Below are positions 23,084-31,105 of a stretch of DNA of 41,573 bases, one piece after another. Under the pieces are notes generated by a model. That model had not been told where the DNA came from. It ran no database searches and saw nothing but the letters and a program-made list of their open reading frames with translations. Each line of letters begins with the position of its first letter. Within the stretch, counting starts at the first letter, position 1. Made by a program: the position numbers and the translations under genes. The stretch comes from Lachnospiraceae bacterium. Its GTDB lineage: Bacteria > Bacillota > Clostridia > Lachnospirales > Lachnospiraceae. The stretch lies in contig JAFVSN010000008.1 in assembly GCA_017503735.1 (NCBI GenBank), forward strand, positions 1 to 41,573, given 5' to 3'.

Positions 23084-24439
23084 ATGAGAAAAAGAATAGC
23101 ACTGTCCACAACACAAATGATTATGCTTAGCTTTCTGCTGGCAATTTTGGTCGGAAGCTTTTTGTTGGTGTTGCCGTTTGCATCAGCGGATGGGACATCG
23201 GTTTCTTATATGGATGCTCTGTTTACTGCGACTACTTCCGTTTGCGTAACAGGACTTGTTACTGTGACCACGGCTACCGCATGGAGTTTTTTCGGGCAGC
23301 TTGTCATATTGGTTTTGATTCAAATCGGTGGTCTGGGTATTATAACGATTCTTTCCGGATTTATGATTGGGTTGCATAAAAGGATAGGGTTGGGCGACCG
23401 GATGTTACTGCAGGATGCATTTAATTTGAGTTCTTTATCCGGAATTGTATTGTTTATCAAGAAGGTATTAATCGGTACATTTATTGTGGAAGGTGTCGGC
23501 GCACTTTTATATATGACCGTGTTTGTTCCGGAATACGGAGTAAGAGGGATCTGGATATCAATTTTTAATGCGATTTCAGCTTTTTGTAATGCGGGAATGG
23601 ATGTGATTGGAGAAGACAGCTTGTGTGGTTATGTACAGCATCCGATGATAAATTTGGTAACGTGTTTGTTGATTGTTTTAGGCGGTATCGGTTATATTGT
23701 CTGGTGGGATGTGCTTCGTGTGGGAAAGAATTTTAAGAAACAGAAGTTTAAGTGTTTTGCAAACCTCACATTACACAGTAAAATTGCGCTTTCGGCAACG
23801 GGAATATTGCTTTTGACCGGTGCGGTACTGTTCTTTTTATTTGAGAACAATAATCCCCAGACAATCGGTAATCTATCTTTGTCGGGGAAGTTACAGGCAG
23901 CGATGTTTCAATCTGTAACAACCAGAACAGCCGGATTTGCTACGGTTCCGCAACAGAATCTGACGGATGCTTCGGCAATTGTTTCTTTATTTTTTATGTT
24001 TATCGGAGGTTCGCCGGTAGGAACTGCAGGCGGTGTAAAAACGGTAACTATAGCGGTGTTGTTGATTTCGGCGTTTGCGGTAATCAGAAACAGTGAGGAA
24101 ACGGTGTTGTTCCGGCGAAGGATATCCAAACAGGCGGTAGGAAAGGCGGTTGCGGTAGTTAGTATGTCCTTTGTGATAGCGTTTGTGTCTACGGTATTAC
24201 TGGCGGCAGTTTCCGGTGCACCGGCTTTGGATGTGATGTATGAAACTTTTAGTGCCACAGCTACAGTGGGACTTTCCAGAAATTTAACAGGGTCGCTAAA
24301 TCTTTTGGGAAAATTGATAATTATTGTTACGATGTATTTGGGACGTGTGGGTCCGATTTCTCTTGTGATTGCATTTAATACCAAGAAAAAGAAACAGAAT
24401 ATCATTAAAAACCCGACAGAAGAAATTAGTGTGGGATAA
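23084..24439 (+). CDS. ktrB: Potassium uptake membrane subunit, TrkH/KtrB family
   Basis: KtrB forms the ion path for sodium-driven potassium uptake and is gated by the cytoplasmic KtrA ring. The four pore-loop signatures with the central glycine are visible: TTSVCVTGL (residues 50-58), AFCNAGMD, TTRTAGF and TATVGL. About eight to ten membrane helices are present, and the intramembrane glycine-rich loop GGSPVGTAGGVKT lies between the third and fourth repeats. At 451 aa it has the length of KtrB rather than the longer TrkH. The ribosome binding site is weak (GAGGATGAAAGAGT). It lies 29 bp after the histidine kinase and 19 bp before ktrA. Confidence 0.93.
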   Translation: MRKRIALSTTQMIMLSFLLAILVGSFLLVLPFASADGTSVSYMDALFTATTSVCVTGLVTVTTATAWSFFGQLVILVLIQIGGLGIITILSGFMIGLHKRIGLGDRMLLQDAFNLSSLSGIVLFIKKVLIGTFIVEGVGALLYMTVFVPEYGVRGIWISIFNAISAFCNAGMDVIGEDSLCGYVQHPMINLVTCLLIVLGGIGYIVWWDVLRVGKNFKKQKFKCFANLTLHSKIALSATGILLLTGAVLFFLFENNNPQTIGNLSLSGKLQAAMFQSVTTRTAGFATVPQQNLTDASAIVSLFFMFIGGSPVGTAGGVKTVTIAVLLISAFAVIRNSEETVLFRRRISKQAVGKAVAVVSMSFVIAFVSTVLLAAVSGAPALDVMYETFSATATVGLSRNLTGSLNLLGKLIIIVTMYLGRVGPISLVIAFNTKKKKQNIIKNPTEEISVG

Positions 24440-24458
24440 TAGAGACGGAGGATATGAG

Positions 24459-25109
24459 ATGAAGACAAATTTAAATTATGCAGTGTTTGGACTCGGAAGA
24501 TATGGAAAAGCAGTGGCAAAGGAATTGGTTGACGACGGTGCGGAAGTATTGGCGGTTGATGTCAGTGAAGAAGTAGTAAATGAGGCGAGTGCCGTTATTC
24601 CGTATTGTAAATGCGCGGATGTTACGGATGCCGAGGTAATCAAGCAGTTGGGGATTTCCAACATGGATGTGGTTGTGATTTCCATGGCGGGGGATTTGGA
24701 AGCAAGTGTTATGGCAACCATGCTTTGTAAAGAGGCCGGAGTACAAACGGTGATTGTTAAGTGTGCCAATGAAATGAATTGCAAGATTATGAGCAAAGTA
24801 GGTGCCGACCAGGTGGTAATTCCGGAAAGTGAGTCGGGTATCCGTTTGGCGAAAAATCTACTCAGCTCCGGGTTTGTGGATATTATTGAGTTGTCGAAGG
24901 ATGTTTCCATGGTGGAATTGAGTGTCCGTCCGGAATGGGAAGGGAAAAATCTGATTGAATTAAGTCTCAGAAAGAAGTACGGGATTAACGTGGTCGCAAT
25001 GGTAGAAGGAAAGGAAGTAAGTACCAATATCAATCCGGAACAGCCTATGTTGGCTTCTATGAAGTTGATTGTAATCGGAAATACGACAAAGTTAAACAAG
25101 TTAAAATAA
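24459..25109 (+). CDS. ktrA: Potassium uptake regulatory subunit, TrkA/KtrA (RCK domain)
   Basis: KtrA forms an octameric ring under KtrB and opens it in response to ATP/ADP or NAD(H). The N-terminal Rossmann (RCK) domain has FGLGRYGKAVAKEL with the GxGxxG nucleotide loop and the strand ending AVDVSEE. A TrkA_C domain follows at about residues 135-216. The 216-aa length is standard. The ATG at 24459 was chosen because ACGGAGG lies upstream at correct distance; an in-frame ATG at 24369 would overlap ktrB by 70 bases. No terminator is visible after it. Confidence 0.94.
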   Translation: MKTNLNYAVFGLGRYGKAVAKELVDDGAEVLAVDVSEEVVNEASAVIPYCKCADVTDAEVIKQLGISNMDVVVISMAGDLEASVMATMLCKEAGVQTVIVKCANEMNCKIMSKVGADQVVIPESESGIRLAKNLLSSGFVDIIELSKDVSMVELSVRPEWEGKNLIELSLRKKYGINVVAMVEGKEVSTNINPEQPMLASMKLIVIGNTTKLNKLK

Positions 25110-25136
25110 AATCAATAATCTTTTTGACACATAGTA

Positions 25137-25165
25137 TTGAAAACTACATCTTGTTGTGCTATAAT
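25137..25165 (+). promoter_or_regulatory. Promoter of the metallo-hydrolase gene
   Basis: TTGAAA (25137-25142) and a perfect TATAAT (25160-25165) are 17 bp apart, 37 bp before the chosen start codon. Confidence 0.7.
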
Positions 25166-25201
25166 TACGAATCATATTTTAAAAGTAAAGAAGGCGACAG
25201 T

Positions 25202-26074
25202 ATGTTGGATTTAAAGGTTACGGATGTGCGGATTTTGCCGGGAGACAGTGGCTTTTTGATTGATGACGGTAAGACATCGATTTTGTTTGATACCAGCTTT
25301 GCCTTTACCGGTTATCAGATGGCAGAGAAGGTAAAAGAGCTTCTCGGAGAACGGAAGCTTGATTATATTTTCCTCAGTCATTCCCATTATGACCACGTAG
25401 TGGGAGCCCCGTATGTTTTGAAGTATTATCCGGAGGCTGTTGTGGTGGCGGGAGAGTATGCTGCAAAGATTTTTTCAAAACCTACCGCACGGGCGACGAT
25501 GCGTGACCTTGATCAAAAGTATGCAAAAACCTGTGGCGTGACAGAATATGAGGACCTGATTGATGAGTTGAAGGTAGATGTAACCGTAAACGACGGAGAT
25601 ACAATAACCTGCGGTGATATGACCTTTACGGTTGTAAGTTTGCCGGGCCATACCAAGGATTCCATTGCATTTTATATGCAGGAGAAGAAGTTTTTACTGG
25701 GGTCTGAGACATTGGGGGTATATTTCGGAAACGATACTTACTTGCCGTTCTTTTTAGTCGGGTATCAGATGTCTTTGGATTCCTTTGAAAAAGTAAAGGC
25801 TATGGAGATTGACTATATGTTGCTTCCGCATTATGGTGTGGTAGATAAGGCAGAAACACAGCGTTTTCTTAAAAATGCGGAGTGGACATTCCGGGATACG
25901 GCGGAGAAAATCGTAGAGTTGTACAAAGCCGGCGGTACGGTAGAGGACGGGATTGAATACTACAAGGAACGGTTCTATAAGGACAATGTAATCCCGACCT
26001 ATCCGGTGAGTGCGTTCCGGCTGAATACGAGTATTATGGTGGGGTTAATTAAGAAGGAATTAGTGGATGACTAA
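25202..26074 (+). CDS. Metallo-beta-lactamase-fold hydrolase
   Basis: Members of this fold are zinc or iron hydrolases acting on very varied substrates, including thioesters, lactones, phosphodiesters and glyoxalase II substrates. The metal motif HSHYDH is at residues 60-65 and PGHTKDS provides the next ligand near residue 157. A later LPHYGV could give the last histidine. The 290-aa protein has no signal peptide or extra recognisable domain beyond a C-terminal helical part. The ATG at 25202 has only a modest AAGAAGG site before it, but the ORF upstream of it (open from 25124) overlaps the promoter. It is transcribed alone, between its own promoter and a strong terminator. The substrate is unknown. 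Confidence 0.85.
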   Translation: MLDLKVTDVRILPGDSGFLIDDGKTSILFDTSFAFTGYQMAEKVKELLGERKLDYIFLSHSHYDHVVGAPYVLKYYPEAVVVAGEYAAKIFSKPTARATMRDLDQKYAKTCGVTEYEDLIDELKVDVTVNDGDTITCGDMTFTVVSLPGHTKDSIAFYMQEKKFLLGSETLGVYFGNDTYLPFFLVGYQMSLDSFEKVKAMEIDYMLLPHYGVVDKAETQRFLKNAEWTFRDTAEKIVELYKAGGTVEDGIEYYKERFYKDNVIPTYPVSAFRLNTSIMVGLIKKELVDD

Positions 26075-26080
26075 TGGTAA

Positions 26081-26113
26081 GGAAGCATATCTAGGATATG
26101 CTTCCTTTGTTTT
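26081..26113 (+). terminator. Intrinsic terminator after the metallo-hydrolase gene
   Basis: A perfect 11-bp stem GGAAGCATATC (26081-26091) and GATATGCTTCC (26095-26105) with loop TAG is followed by TTTGTTTT. Confidence 0.92.
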
Positions 26114-26116
26114 ATA

Positions 26117-26267
26117 AGGACTCTTACAATACCTGAAAGCGTAACAAGTATTGATGACTATGCATTCAATGGATGTGATAAGAGTAAATTATTGTTTTAA
26201 GGTTAAAGCTAATTCATATGCACAGGAATATGCGGAAAACAACGGTTTCAACTATGAGATTCAGTAA
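26117..26267 (+). pseudogene. Fragment of a BspA-type leucine-rich repeat (LRR_5) protein
   Basis: Without a start codon, frame 26117-26200 reads RTLTIPESVTSIDDYAFNGC, the hallmark LRR_5 repeat with IPxSVTxIxxxAFxGC. After a stop at 26198 and a one-base shift, 26202-26267 reads VKANSYAQEYAENNGFNYEI, the usual last repeat/end of such proteins. Together these are the 3' end of a BspA-like surface protein broken by a frameshift and missing everything upstream. BspA-like genes are often large and multicopy in gut Clostridia. The fragment begins right after the terminator of the preceding gene, so it is probably silent. Confidence 0.75.
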
Positions 26268-26299
26268 CAAACATAATAAGTAAAGTATAACCCAAAACC

Positions 26300-26334
26300 A
26301 CAACCGGATGTAACAAAGGTCTGCATCCGGTTGT
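26300..26334. other. Perfect 11-bp-arm hairpin downstream of the LRR remnant
   Basis: ACAACCGGATG (26300-26310) and CATCCGGTTGT (26324-26334) pair around a 13-base loop. No T-run follows. It may be the original terminator of the lost LRR gene. Confidence 0.55.
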
Positions 26335-26348
26335 GTATAGCTATGTAA

Positions 26349-26384
26349 GCAATCCAAGGATTTATATCCTTGGGTTGCTTTTTT
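26349..26384 (+). terminator. Intrinsic terminator
   Basis: GCAATCCAAGGAT (26349-26361) pairs with ATCCTTGGGTTGC (26366-26378) with one G-U pair and a TTAT loop, followed by T6 at 26379-26384. It would insulate the methyltransferase gene from upstream transcripts. Confidence 0.9.
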
Positions 26385-26404
26385 GCCCGTTTTAGGATAA
26401 ACTT

Positions 26405-26420
26405 AATCTAAATTTAGATT
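26405..26420. promoter_or_regulatory. 16-bp perfect palindrome before the RNA methyltransferase gene
   Basis: AATCTAAATTTAGATT is a perfect palindrome 28 bp upstream of the start codon at 26449. It could be a repressor operator. I could not place a confident promoter around it. Confidence 0.4.
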
Positions 26421-26448
26421 TTCTTATTTTTGAATAACGGAGGATACT

Positions 26449-27171
26449 ATGGAACCGATTAAACCATATAAAAAAGGCGTGGAATATTCTTATACACTGG
26501 GAGCGTTCCCAACCATTGAATTGTTAAAAACGCGACCGGAGGCAGTACGGGAAGTATTGGTTCATTCCACCTTTCCGGAGAAAGCTACCATTGATGCGTT
26601 ATGCGCAAAACACAAGATTCCGGTAACCATAGCGGATAAGCAAATTGCACGGCTTTCCGATAAGGAGAACTGTTTTGTCATCGGTGTGTTTGATAAGTAT
26701 ACGGAGAAGTTAAAGAAGGATGCACCTCATATTGTATTGGTAAACCCGAGCAATATGGGCAATTTGGGAACGATTTTACGGACTGCGGCTGCTATGGGAA
26801 TCTATGATATTGCCATTATCGCGCCGGGAGTGGATTCCTTTCACCCGAAGGCGGTACGTGCTTCCATGGGAGCTTTGTTCCGTTTGCGTCACACCTATTA
26901 CGAGGACTTTACGGACTACCGTAAGGACTTCCCGGACCATGAAGTGTTTTGCTTTATGCTAACCGGAGAACGCCAGCTTACCGTATCCGATGTACCGAAG
27001 CCTAAGCTCTTTTCCCTTGTCTTTGGCAACGAAGCTACGGGACTTCCGGAGGAATTTGCCTCCTATGGACAAAGCATCATTATTCCGCAGACACCGGATG
27101 TGGATTCTCTGAACCTGACCATTGCGGTGGGAATCGGAAGCTATATGTTTACCCAGGGGATACAGAAGTGA
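26449..27171 (+). CDS. SpoU (TrmH) family 2'-O-ribose RNA methyltransferase
   Basis: This family methylates ribose in tRNA or rRNA using S-adenosylmethionine bound in a deep trefoil knot. The three SpoU motifs are clear: NPSNMGNLGTILRTAAAMG, LVFGNEATGLP, and the C-terminal IPQTPDVDSLNLTIAVGIGSY. In most members the last motif reads SLNVSVAAAI. An N-terminal substrate-binding region occupies about residues 1-85. GGAGG at 26439-26443 precedes the ATG. The 240-aa length is typical. The target nucleotide is unknown. The gene has no co-directional partner in an operon; the next gene has its own promoter. Confidence 0.9.
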   Translation: MEPIKPYKKGVEYSYTLGAFPTIELLKTRPEAVREVLVHSTFPEKATIDALCAKHKIPVTIADKQIARLSDKENCFVIGVFDKYTEKLKKDAPHIVLVNPSNMGNLGTILRTAAAMGIYDIAIIAPGVDSFHPKAVRASMGALFRLRHTYYEDFTDYRKDFPDHEVFCFMLTGERQLTVSDVPKPKLFSLVFGNEATGLPEEFASYGQSIIIPQTPDVDSLNLTIAVGIGSYMFTQGIQK

Positions 27172-27242
27172 TACCCCCGACCGACCGGCTGACAAAGAGA
27201 AGAAAAGTGCCCTAAAAAGTTAAGAGTTTTTTCACCTTCGTA

Positions 27243-27271
27243 TTGCAATTTTACCTCGTCTGGGGTATACT
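27243..27271 (+). promoter_or_regulatory. Promoter of the mannitol/fructuronate dehydrogenase gene
   Basis: TTGCAA (27243-27248) and TATACT (27266-27271) are 17 bp apart. The leader is about 35 nt. Confidence 0.6.
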
Positions 27272-27312
27272 AAACTGTGGGGGATTATTTTAGTTTTCCA
27301 TGGAGGAATGAT

Positions 27313-28926
27313 ATGTTGAATTTAACGAGAAACGGTCTTTTAGACCGTGTAGGATATGAGAGTGCAGGAATTTCGCTTCCGCAGTATGATGCGGCTGAAG
27401 TGGCGGCGTATACTGCAGAGCATCCGGTTTGGGTACATTTCGGTGCCGGTAATATTTTCCGTGGTTTTATCGCTGTGTTACAGCAGTCTTTGTTAAATCA
27501 GGGCCTGGCTAAGAGCGGTATTATTGCGGCTGAGACCTTTGATTTTGATATTGTGGACAAGATTTACCGTCCGTTTGACAGTCTGGCACTTTTGGTAGGC
27601 CTTAAGCCGGACGGCGGTATGGTAAATTCTGTGGTGGCAAGTATTACGGATGCTTATTGCGCATGTAAGAATCGGCCGGATGAACTTGCAAAACTTGTTG
27701 AGATTTTTGAGAATCCGTCTCTTCAGATGGTTAGCTTTACCATTACGGAGAAAGGCTACGCATTAGAAGATATCAACGGCAATTTCCTGTCCGTCGTGGT
27801 TTCGGATATGGAAAAGGGACCGGAAGAAGCGACTCACGCCATGAGCGTTGTGACGGCTCTTATGTGGAAGCGTTTTAAAGCCGGAGCACATAAGCTTGCT
27901 TTGGTAAGTATGGATAATTGCAGTCACAACGGAGAAAAGCTTATGACTTCTGTTCTGACCATTGCAAAGGAATGGGAGAAACGCGGTTTTGTATCCGCAG
28001 AGTTTGTGGACTATCTTTCCGATGAATCCCGGGTAGCGTTTCCGTGGTCTATGATTGACAAGATTACGCCGCGTCCGGCAGAGAGTGTTGAAAAAGCTCT
28101 TACAGAGCTTGGTGTAGCCGATATGGCACCGGTTGTTACTTCCCGGAATACGTACATTGCACCGTTTGTGAATGCGGAGATTCCGCAGTACCTGGTGGTG
28201 GAAGATAAGTTTCCGAACGGTCGTCCGGCACTTGAAAAAGCCGGTGTTTATATGACCGACCGGGATACCGTAAATAATACGGAGCGTATGAAGGTGACTA
28301 CTTGTCTGAATCCTTTGCATACCGCCCTTGCGGTTTACGGTTGTGTTTTGGGGTATACAAAGATCGCGGATGAGATGAAGGATGCGGATTTAAAGCTTCT
28401 GGTAGAAAAAATCGGTTATGACGAGGGAATGCCGGTGGTGGTTGATCCGAAGATTTTATCTCCGAAGGCGTTTATTAAAGAGGTTATTGAGGAACGGCTT
28501 CCGAATCCGTTTATTCCGGATATGCCGCAACGTATTGCGACAGATACCGGACTTAAGGTTCCGATTCGCTTTGGTGAGACCATGAAATCTTATCTGGCAA
28601 GCGACACGTTAAAGATTACGGATTTGGTTTATATTCCGCTTGCGATTGCCGGCTGGCTTCGTTATCTTATGGGTGTTTATGATACGGGGGCACCGATGGA
28701 ACTCAGTCCGGACCCGACTGCAGCAGAGATACAGAAAGCACTGGAAACAGTGGAGTTCGGCAACCCGGCAAGTTATCGCGGACAGTTAAAGCCGGTTCTT
28801 TCCAATAAGGCATTGTTTGCTGTGGATTTATGTGAGGCGGGACTTGCGGAACGTATCGAGACCATGTTCTGCGAGATGATTGCAGGAGAAGGTGCAGTCA
28901 GAGCAACACTTAAGAAGTATTTGTAA
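27313..28926 (+). CDS. Mannitol dehydrogenase family oxidoreductase (fructuronate reductase or mannitol 2-dehydrogenase type)
   Basis: This long-chain NAD(P)-dependent family interconverts polyols and keto-sugars, for example D-fructuronate/D-mannonate (UxuB) or fructose/mannitol. The N-terminal Rossmann motif is HFGAGNIFRGFIAVL. The conserved SMDNCSHNGEKL, FPWSMIDKITPRP and catalytic-helix segment TCLNPLHTALAVYGCVLGY follow. In this family the catalytic lysine lies in an MKxxxLN-type segment, which matches RMKVTTCLNPLH here. The ATG at 27313 has TGGAGG upstream; the in-frame start at 27277 would include the leader. The product is 537 aa. It stands alone without uxuA, uxaC or a transporter, so the hexuronate role is only one possibility. 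Confidence 0.88.
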   Translation: MLNLTRNGLLDRVGYESAGISLPQYDAAEVAAYTAEHPVWVHFGAGNIFRGFIAVLQQSLLNQGLAKSGIIAAETFDFDIVDKIYRPFDSLALLVGLKPDGGMVNSVVASITDAYCACKNRPDELAKLVEIFENPSLQMVSFTITEKGYALEDINGNFLSVVVSDMEKGPEEATHAMSVVTALMWKRFKAGAHKLALVSMDNCSHNGEKLMTSVLTIAKEWEKRGFVSAEFVDYLSDESRVAFPWSMIDKITPRPAESVEKALTELGVADMAPVVTSRNTYIAPFVNAEIPQYLVVEDKFPNGRPALEKAGVYMTDRDTVNNTERMKVTTCLNPLHTALAVYGCVLGYTKIADEMKDADLKLLVEKIGYDEGMPVVVDPKILSPKAFIKEVIEERLPNPFIPDMPQRIATDTGLKVPIRFGETMKSYLASDTLKITDLVYIPLAIAGWLRYLMGVYDTGAPMELSPDPTAAEIQKALETVEFGNPASYRGQLKPVLSNKALFAVDLCEAGLAERIETMFCEMIAGEGAVRATLKKYL

Positions 28927-28958
28927 TACAGAAGCGGAAACGTATTCGCGTGTGTTAT

Positions 28959-28988
28959 TTGTGTGAAGAAAGTAATATAAGTTACAAT
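28959..28988 (+). promoter_or_regulatory. Possible promoter of the bactofilin-pyrH operon
   Basis: TTGTGT (28959-28964) and TACAAT (28983-28988) are 18 bp apart. The match is weak, but no terminator or better promoter is visible in this 94-bp gap. Confidence 0.35.
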
Positions 28989-29020
28989 AAAGAGGTAAGA
29001 GCAAAAGAAAGGAGTTCCTT

Positions 29021-29719
29021 ATGAGTATTTTCAAAGATGTAAAAGAAGAGGGATTACAGAACGAAGAAATGAGTACAAAAGACGATTTATTCACGGTTGT
29101 GTCCGAGGATGAACAGGATGATGTGGATATGGAACTTTTGGACAGCTTAATGGAAGACGATGCGCTTGTTGCACCGGAAGAGGATGCAGAAGAAGCTGAG
29201 GAAGCAGTGGAGGAGAAGGTTTCCGAAGTTTCCGAGCAGGAAGAACCGGCACCGGCAGAGCGTCAGATTGTTGATCCGGAAGGCGTTACGGTAATTACGA
29301 AGGGAACTACCATTAACGGTAGCATTATTTCCGATTGTTCCTTGGATGTGATGGGTACCATTAACGGTGATATCGAGTGCTTGGGCAAGCTTACGATTTC
29401 CGGAAAGGTTACCGGAAACGCTATGGCTGCGGAAGTATATGTAAATACGGATCGTTTAGAAGGTAACATTACCAGTGAAGGAACCGTAAAGATCGGTCTC
29501 GGCACTATTATCATCGGTGATATTACCGCTTCTTCCGGTGTAATTGCCGGCGCTGTAAAGGGCGAAATCGATATTAAGGGACCGGTAGTCATCGATTCTA
29601 CCGCTATCATTAAGGGTAATGTTAAGGCAAAGTCCGTACAAATGAACAACGGTGCCGTTTTGGAAGGCTTCTGTTCCTTGGCATATGCATCTGTTGAAAT
29701 CGATAATATTTTTGAATAG
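29021..29719 (+). CDS. Bactofilin family polymer-forming cytoskeletal protein
   Basis: Bactofilins self-assemble without nucleotide into filaments that position cell wall enzymes or polar structures. The bactofilin beta-helix (about residues 85-205) shows the repeating pattern of short strands ending in gly/asn: VITKGTTINGSIISDCSLDV, GTINGDIECLGKL, ISGKVTGNA and IKGNVKAKSVQM. The first ~85 residues are very acidic and low in complexity (runs of Glu/Ala/Val), longer than in most bactofilins. AAAGGAG precedes the ATG. It begins the transcript that continues, after 14 bp, into pyrH. No membrane segment is visible. A cell-shape role is inferred from the family. Confidence 0.87.
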   Translation: MSIFKDVKEEGLQNEEMSTKDDLFTVVSEDEQDDVDMELLDSLMEDDALVAPEEDAEEAEEAVEEKVSEVSEQEEPAPAERQIVDPEGVTVITKGTTINGSIISDCSLDVMGTINGDIECLGKLTISGKVTGNAMAAEVYVNTDRLEGNITSEGTVKIGLGTIIIGDITASSGVIAGAVKGEIDIKGPVVIDSTAIIKGNVKAKSVQMNNGAVLEGFCSLAYASVEIDNIFE

Positions 29720-29733
29720 AGTACGAGGGAACT

Positions 29734-30435
29734 ATGGCATATAAAAGAGTTTTATTAAAGCTTTCCGGCGAAGCACTTGCCGGAGATAAAAAGACAGGAT
29801 TTGACGAGGATACCTGTGTTGCGGTAGGAAAACAGGTAAAACAGTTAGTGGATGCGGGAATCGAGGTTGCTGTCGTAATCGGCGGCGGAAATTTCTGGCG
29901 GGGACGCAGCTCCGAAACCATTGACCGGATTAAAGCAGACCATATTGGTTGTTTGGCAACGGTTATGAACTGTATTTATGTATCCGAGATTTTCCGTTTC
30001 TGCGGAATGGATACGGCGGTGTACACTCCGTTTGCATGCGGAAGTTTTACCGAATTGTTTACGAAGGATAAGGCTGTGAATGATTTGAAGGCAGGAAAGG
30101 TTGTGTTTCTTGCGGGAGGAACGGGACATCCGTTGTTCTCCACCGATACGGCAACGTCCCTTCGTGCCATTGAACTGGATACCGACGTAATACTTATGGC
30201 CCGGGCTGTGGACGGCGTTTATGACAGCGACCCGAAGGAAAATCCGAATGCAAAGCGTTTTGATACCATTTCTTTTGCGGAAGTATTGGAGAGAAAGTTG
30301 AAGATTCTTGACATGACCGCCACGGTAATGTGTATGGAACATAAGGTTCCGTTATTTATCTTTTCCTTAAATGAGGAAAACGGTATCGTGAAAGCCGCAA
30401 AGGGTGAACCGATCGGAACCACCGTTACCCCATAA
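29734..30435 (+). CDS. pyrH: UMP kinase
   Basis: PyrH phosphorylates UMP to UDP, the entry step to UTP, CTP and UDP-sugars. It belongs to the amino acid kinase family and is inhibited by UTP in most bacteria. The motifs LLKLSGEAL, VVIGGGNFWRG and FLAGGTGHPLFSTDTATSLRA, the ARAVDGVYDSDP segment and DMTA are all present. The 233-aa length is normal. ACGAGGG precedes the ATG. It sits 14 bp after the bactofilin gene and 62 bp before frr; rpsB-tsf, the usual upstream partners, are not here. Confidence 0.97.
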   Translation: MAYKRVLLKLSGEALAGDKKTGFDEDTCVAVGKQVKQLVDAGIEVAVVIGGGNFWRGRSSETIDRIKADHIGCLATVMNCIYVSEIFRFCGMDTAVYTPFACGSFTELFTKDKAVNDLKAGKVVFLAGGTGHPLFSTDTATSLRAIELDTDVILMARAVDGVYDSDPKENPNAKRFDTISFAEVLERKLKILDMTATVMCMEHKVPLFIFSLNEENGIVKAAKGEPIGTTVTP

Positions 30436-30497
30436 TTTAAAATGGAGAGGTCGGTAAGACCTGTTACATCATAAAGCAACAAGAGGAGAGAACAGCA

Positions 30498-31052
30498 ATG
30501 AATGAAAGAGTAGTACCGTTTGAAGCAAAAATGCAGAAGTCTGTAGATGCACTGGCAGAAGAGTTCACCACCATCCGCGCAGGTCGTGCAAATCCGCACG
30601 TTCTGGATAAGTTAAGAGTGGATTATTACGGCACTCCGTCTGCTATCCAGGCAGTGGCAAATGTTTCCGTTCCGGAAGCAAGAATTATCCAGATTCAGCC
30701 GTGGGAAGCAAAGATGATTAAGGAAATCGAGAAGGCAATTTTGGCTTCCGATATCGGCCTTACTCCGAGCAATGACGGAAAAGTAATCCGTCTTGTGTTC
30801 CCGGAACTTACCGAGGACAGACGTAAGGAGCTTGTTAAGGATGTTAAGAAGAGATCCGAGAATGCAAAGGTTGCAATCCGTAACGTACGTCGTGATGCAA
30901 ACGATGCTATCAAGAAGGCTGCAAAGGCAAATGAGATTTCCGAAGACGAGCAGAAGGGTATCGAGGATGAAATCCAGAAGATGACCGATAAGTTTGTTGC
31001 GGAAGTTGATAAGATGACCGACAACAAGTCTGCAGAGATTCTTACCGTTTAA
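30498..31052 (+). CDS. frr: Ribosome recycling factor
   Basis: RRF with EF-G splits post-termination ribosomes. The protein has the standard two-domain fold: a long three-helix bundle with EEFTTIRAGRANPHVLDKL at its start, and the small beta domain with VDYYGTPSAIQAVANVSVPE. The C-terminal helix carries the conserved RNVRRDANDAIKKA segment. The 184-aa length is standard. AAGAGGAGAG precedes the ATG. A two-hairpin element follows it before uppS. Confidence 0.97.
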   Translation: MNERVVPFEAKMQKSVDALAEEFTTIRAGRANPHVLDKLRVDYYGTPSAIQAVANVSVPEARIIQIQPWEAKMIKEIEKAILASDIGLTPSNDGKVIRLVFPELTEDRRKELVKDVKKRSENAKVAIRNVRRDANDAIKKAAKANEISEDEQKGIEDEIQKMTDKFVAEVDKMTDNKSAEILTV

Positions 31053-31085
31053 GAGAGACGGTAATGTCTGTTTTTGACAGAGTTA

Positions 31086-31104
31086 TTTCAATGTAACATT
31101 GAAA
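31086..31104 (+). other. Perfect short hairpin after frr
   Basis: TTTCAATG (31086-31093) and CATTGAAA (31097-31104) pair perfectly around TAA. It directly precedes the larger stem-loop at 31106-31164, so the two hairpins would stack in tandem in the transcript. Confidence 0.6.
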
Positions 31105-31105
31105 A

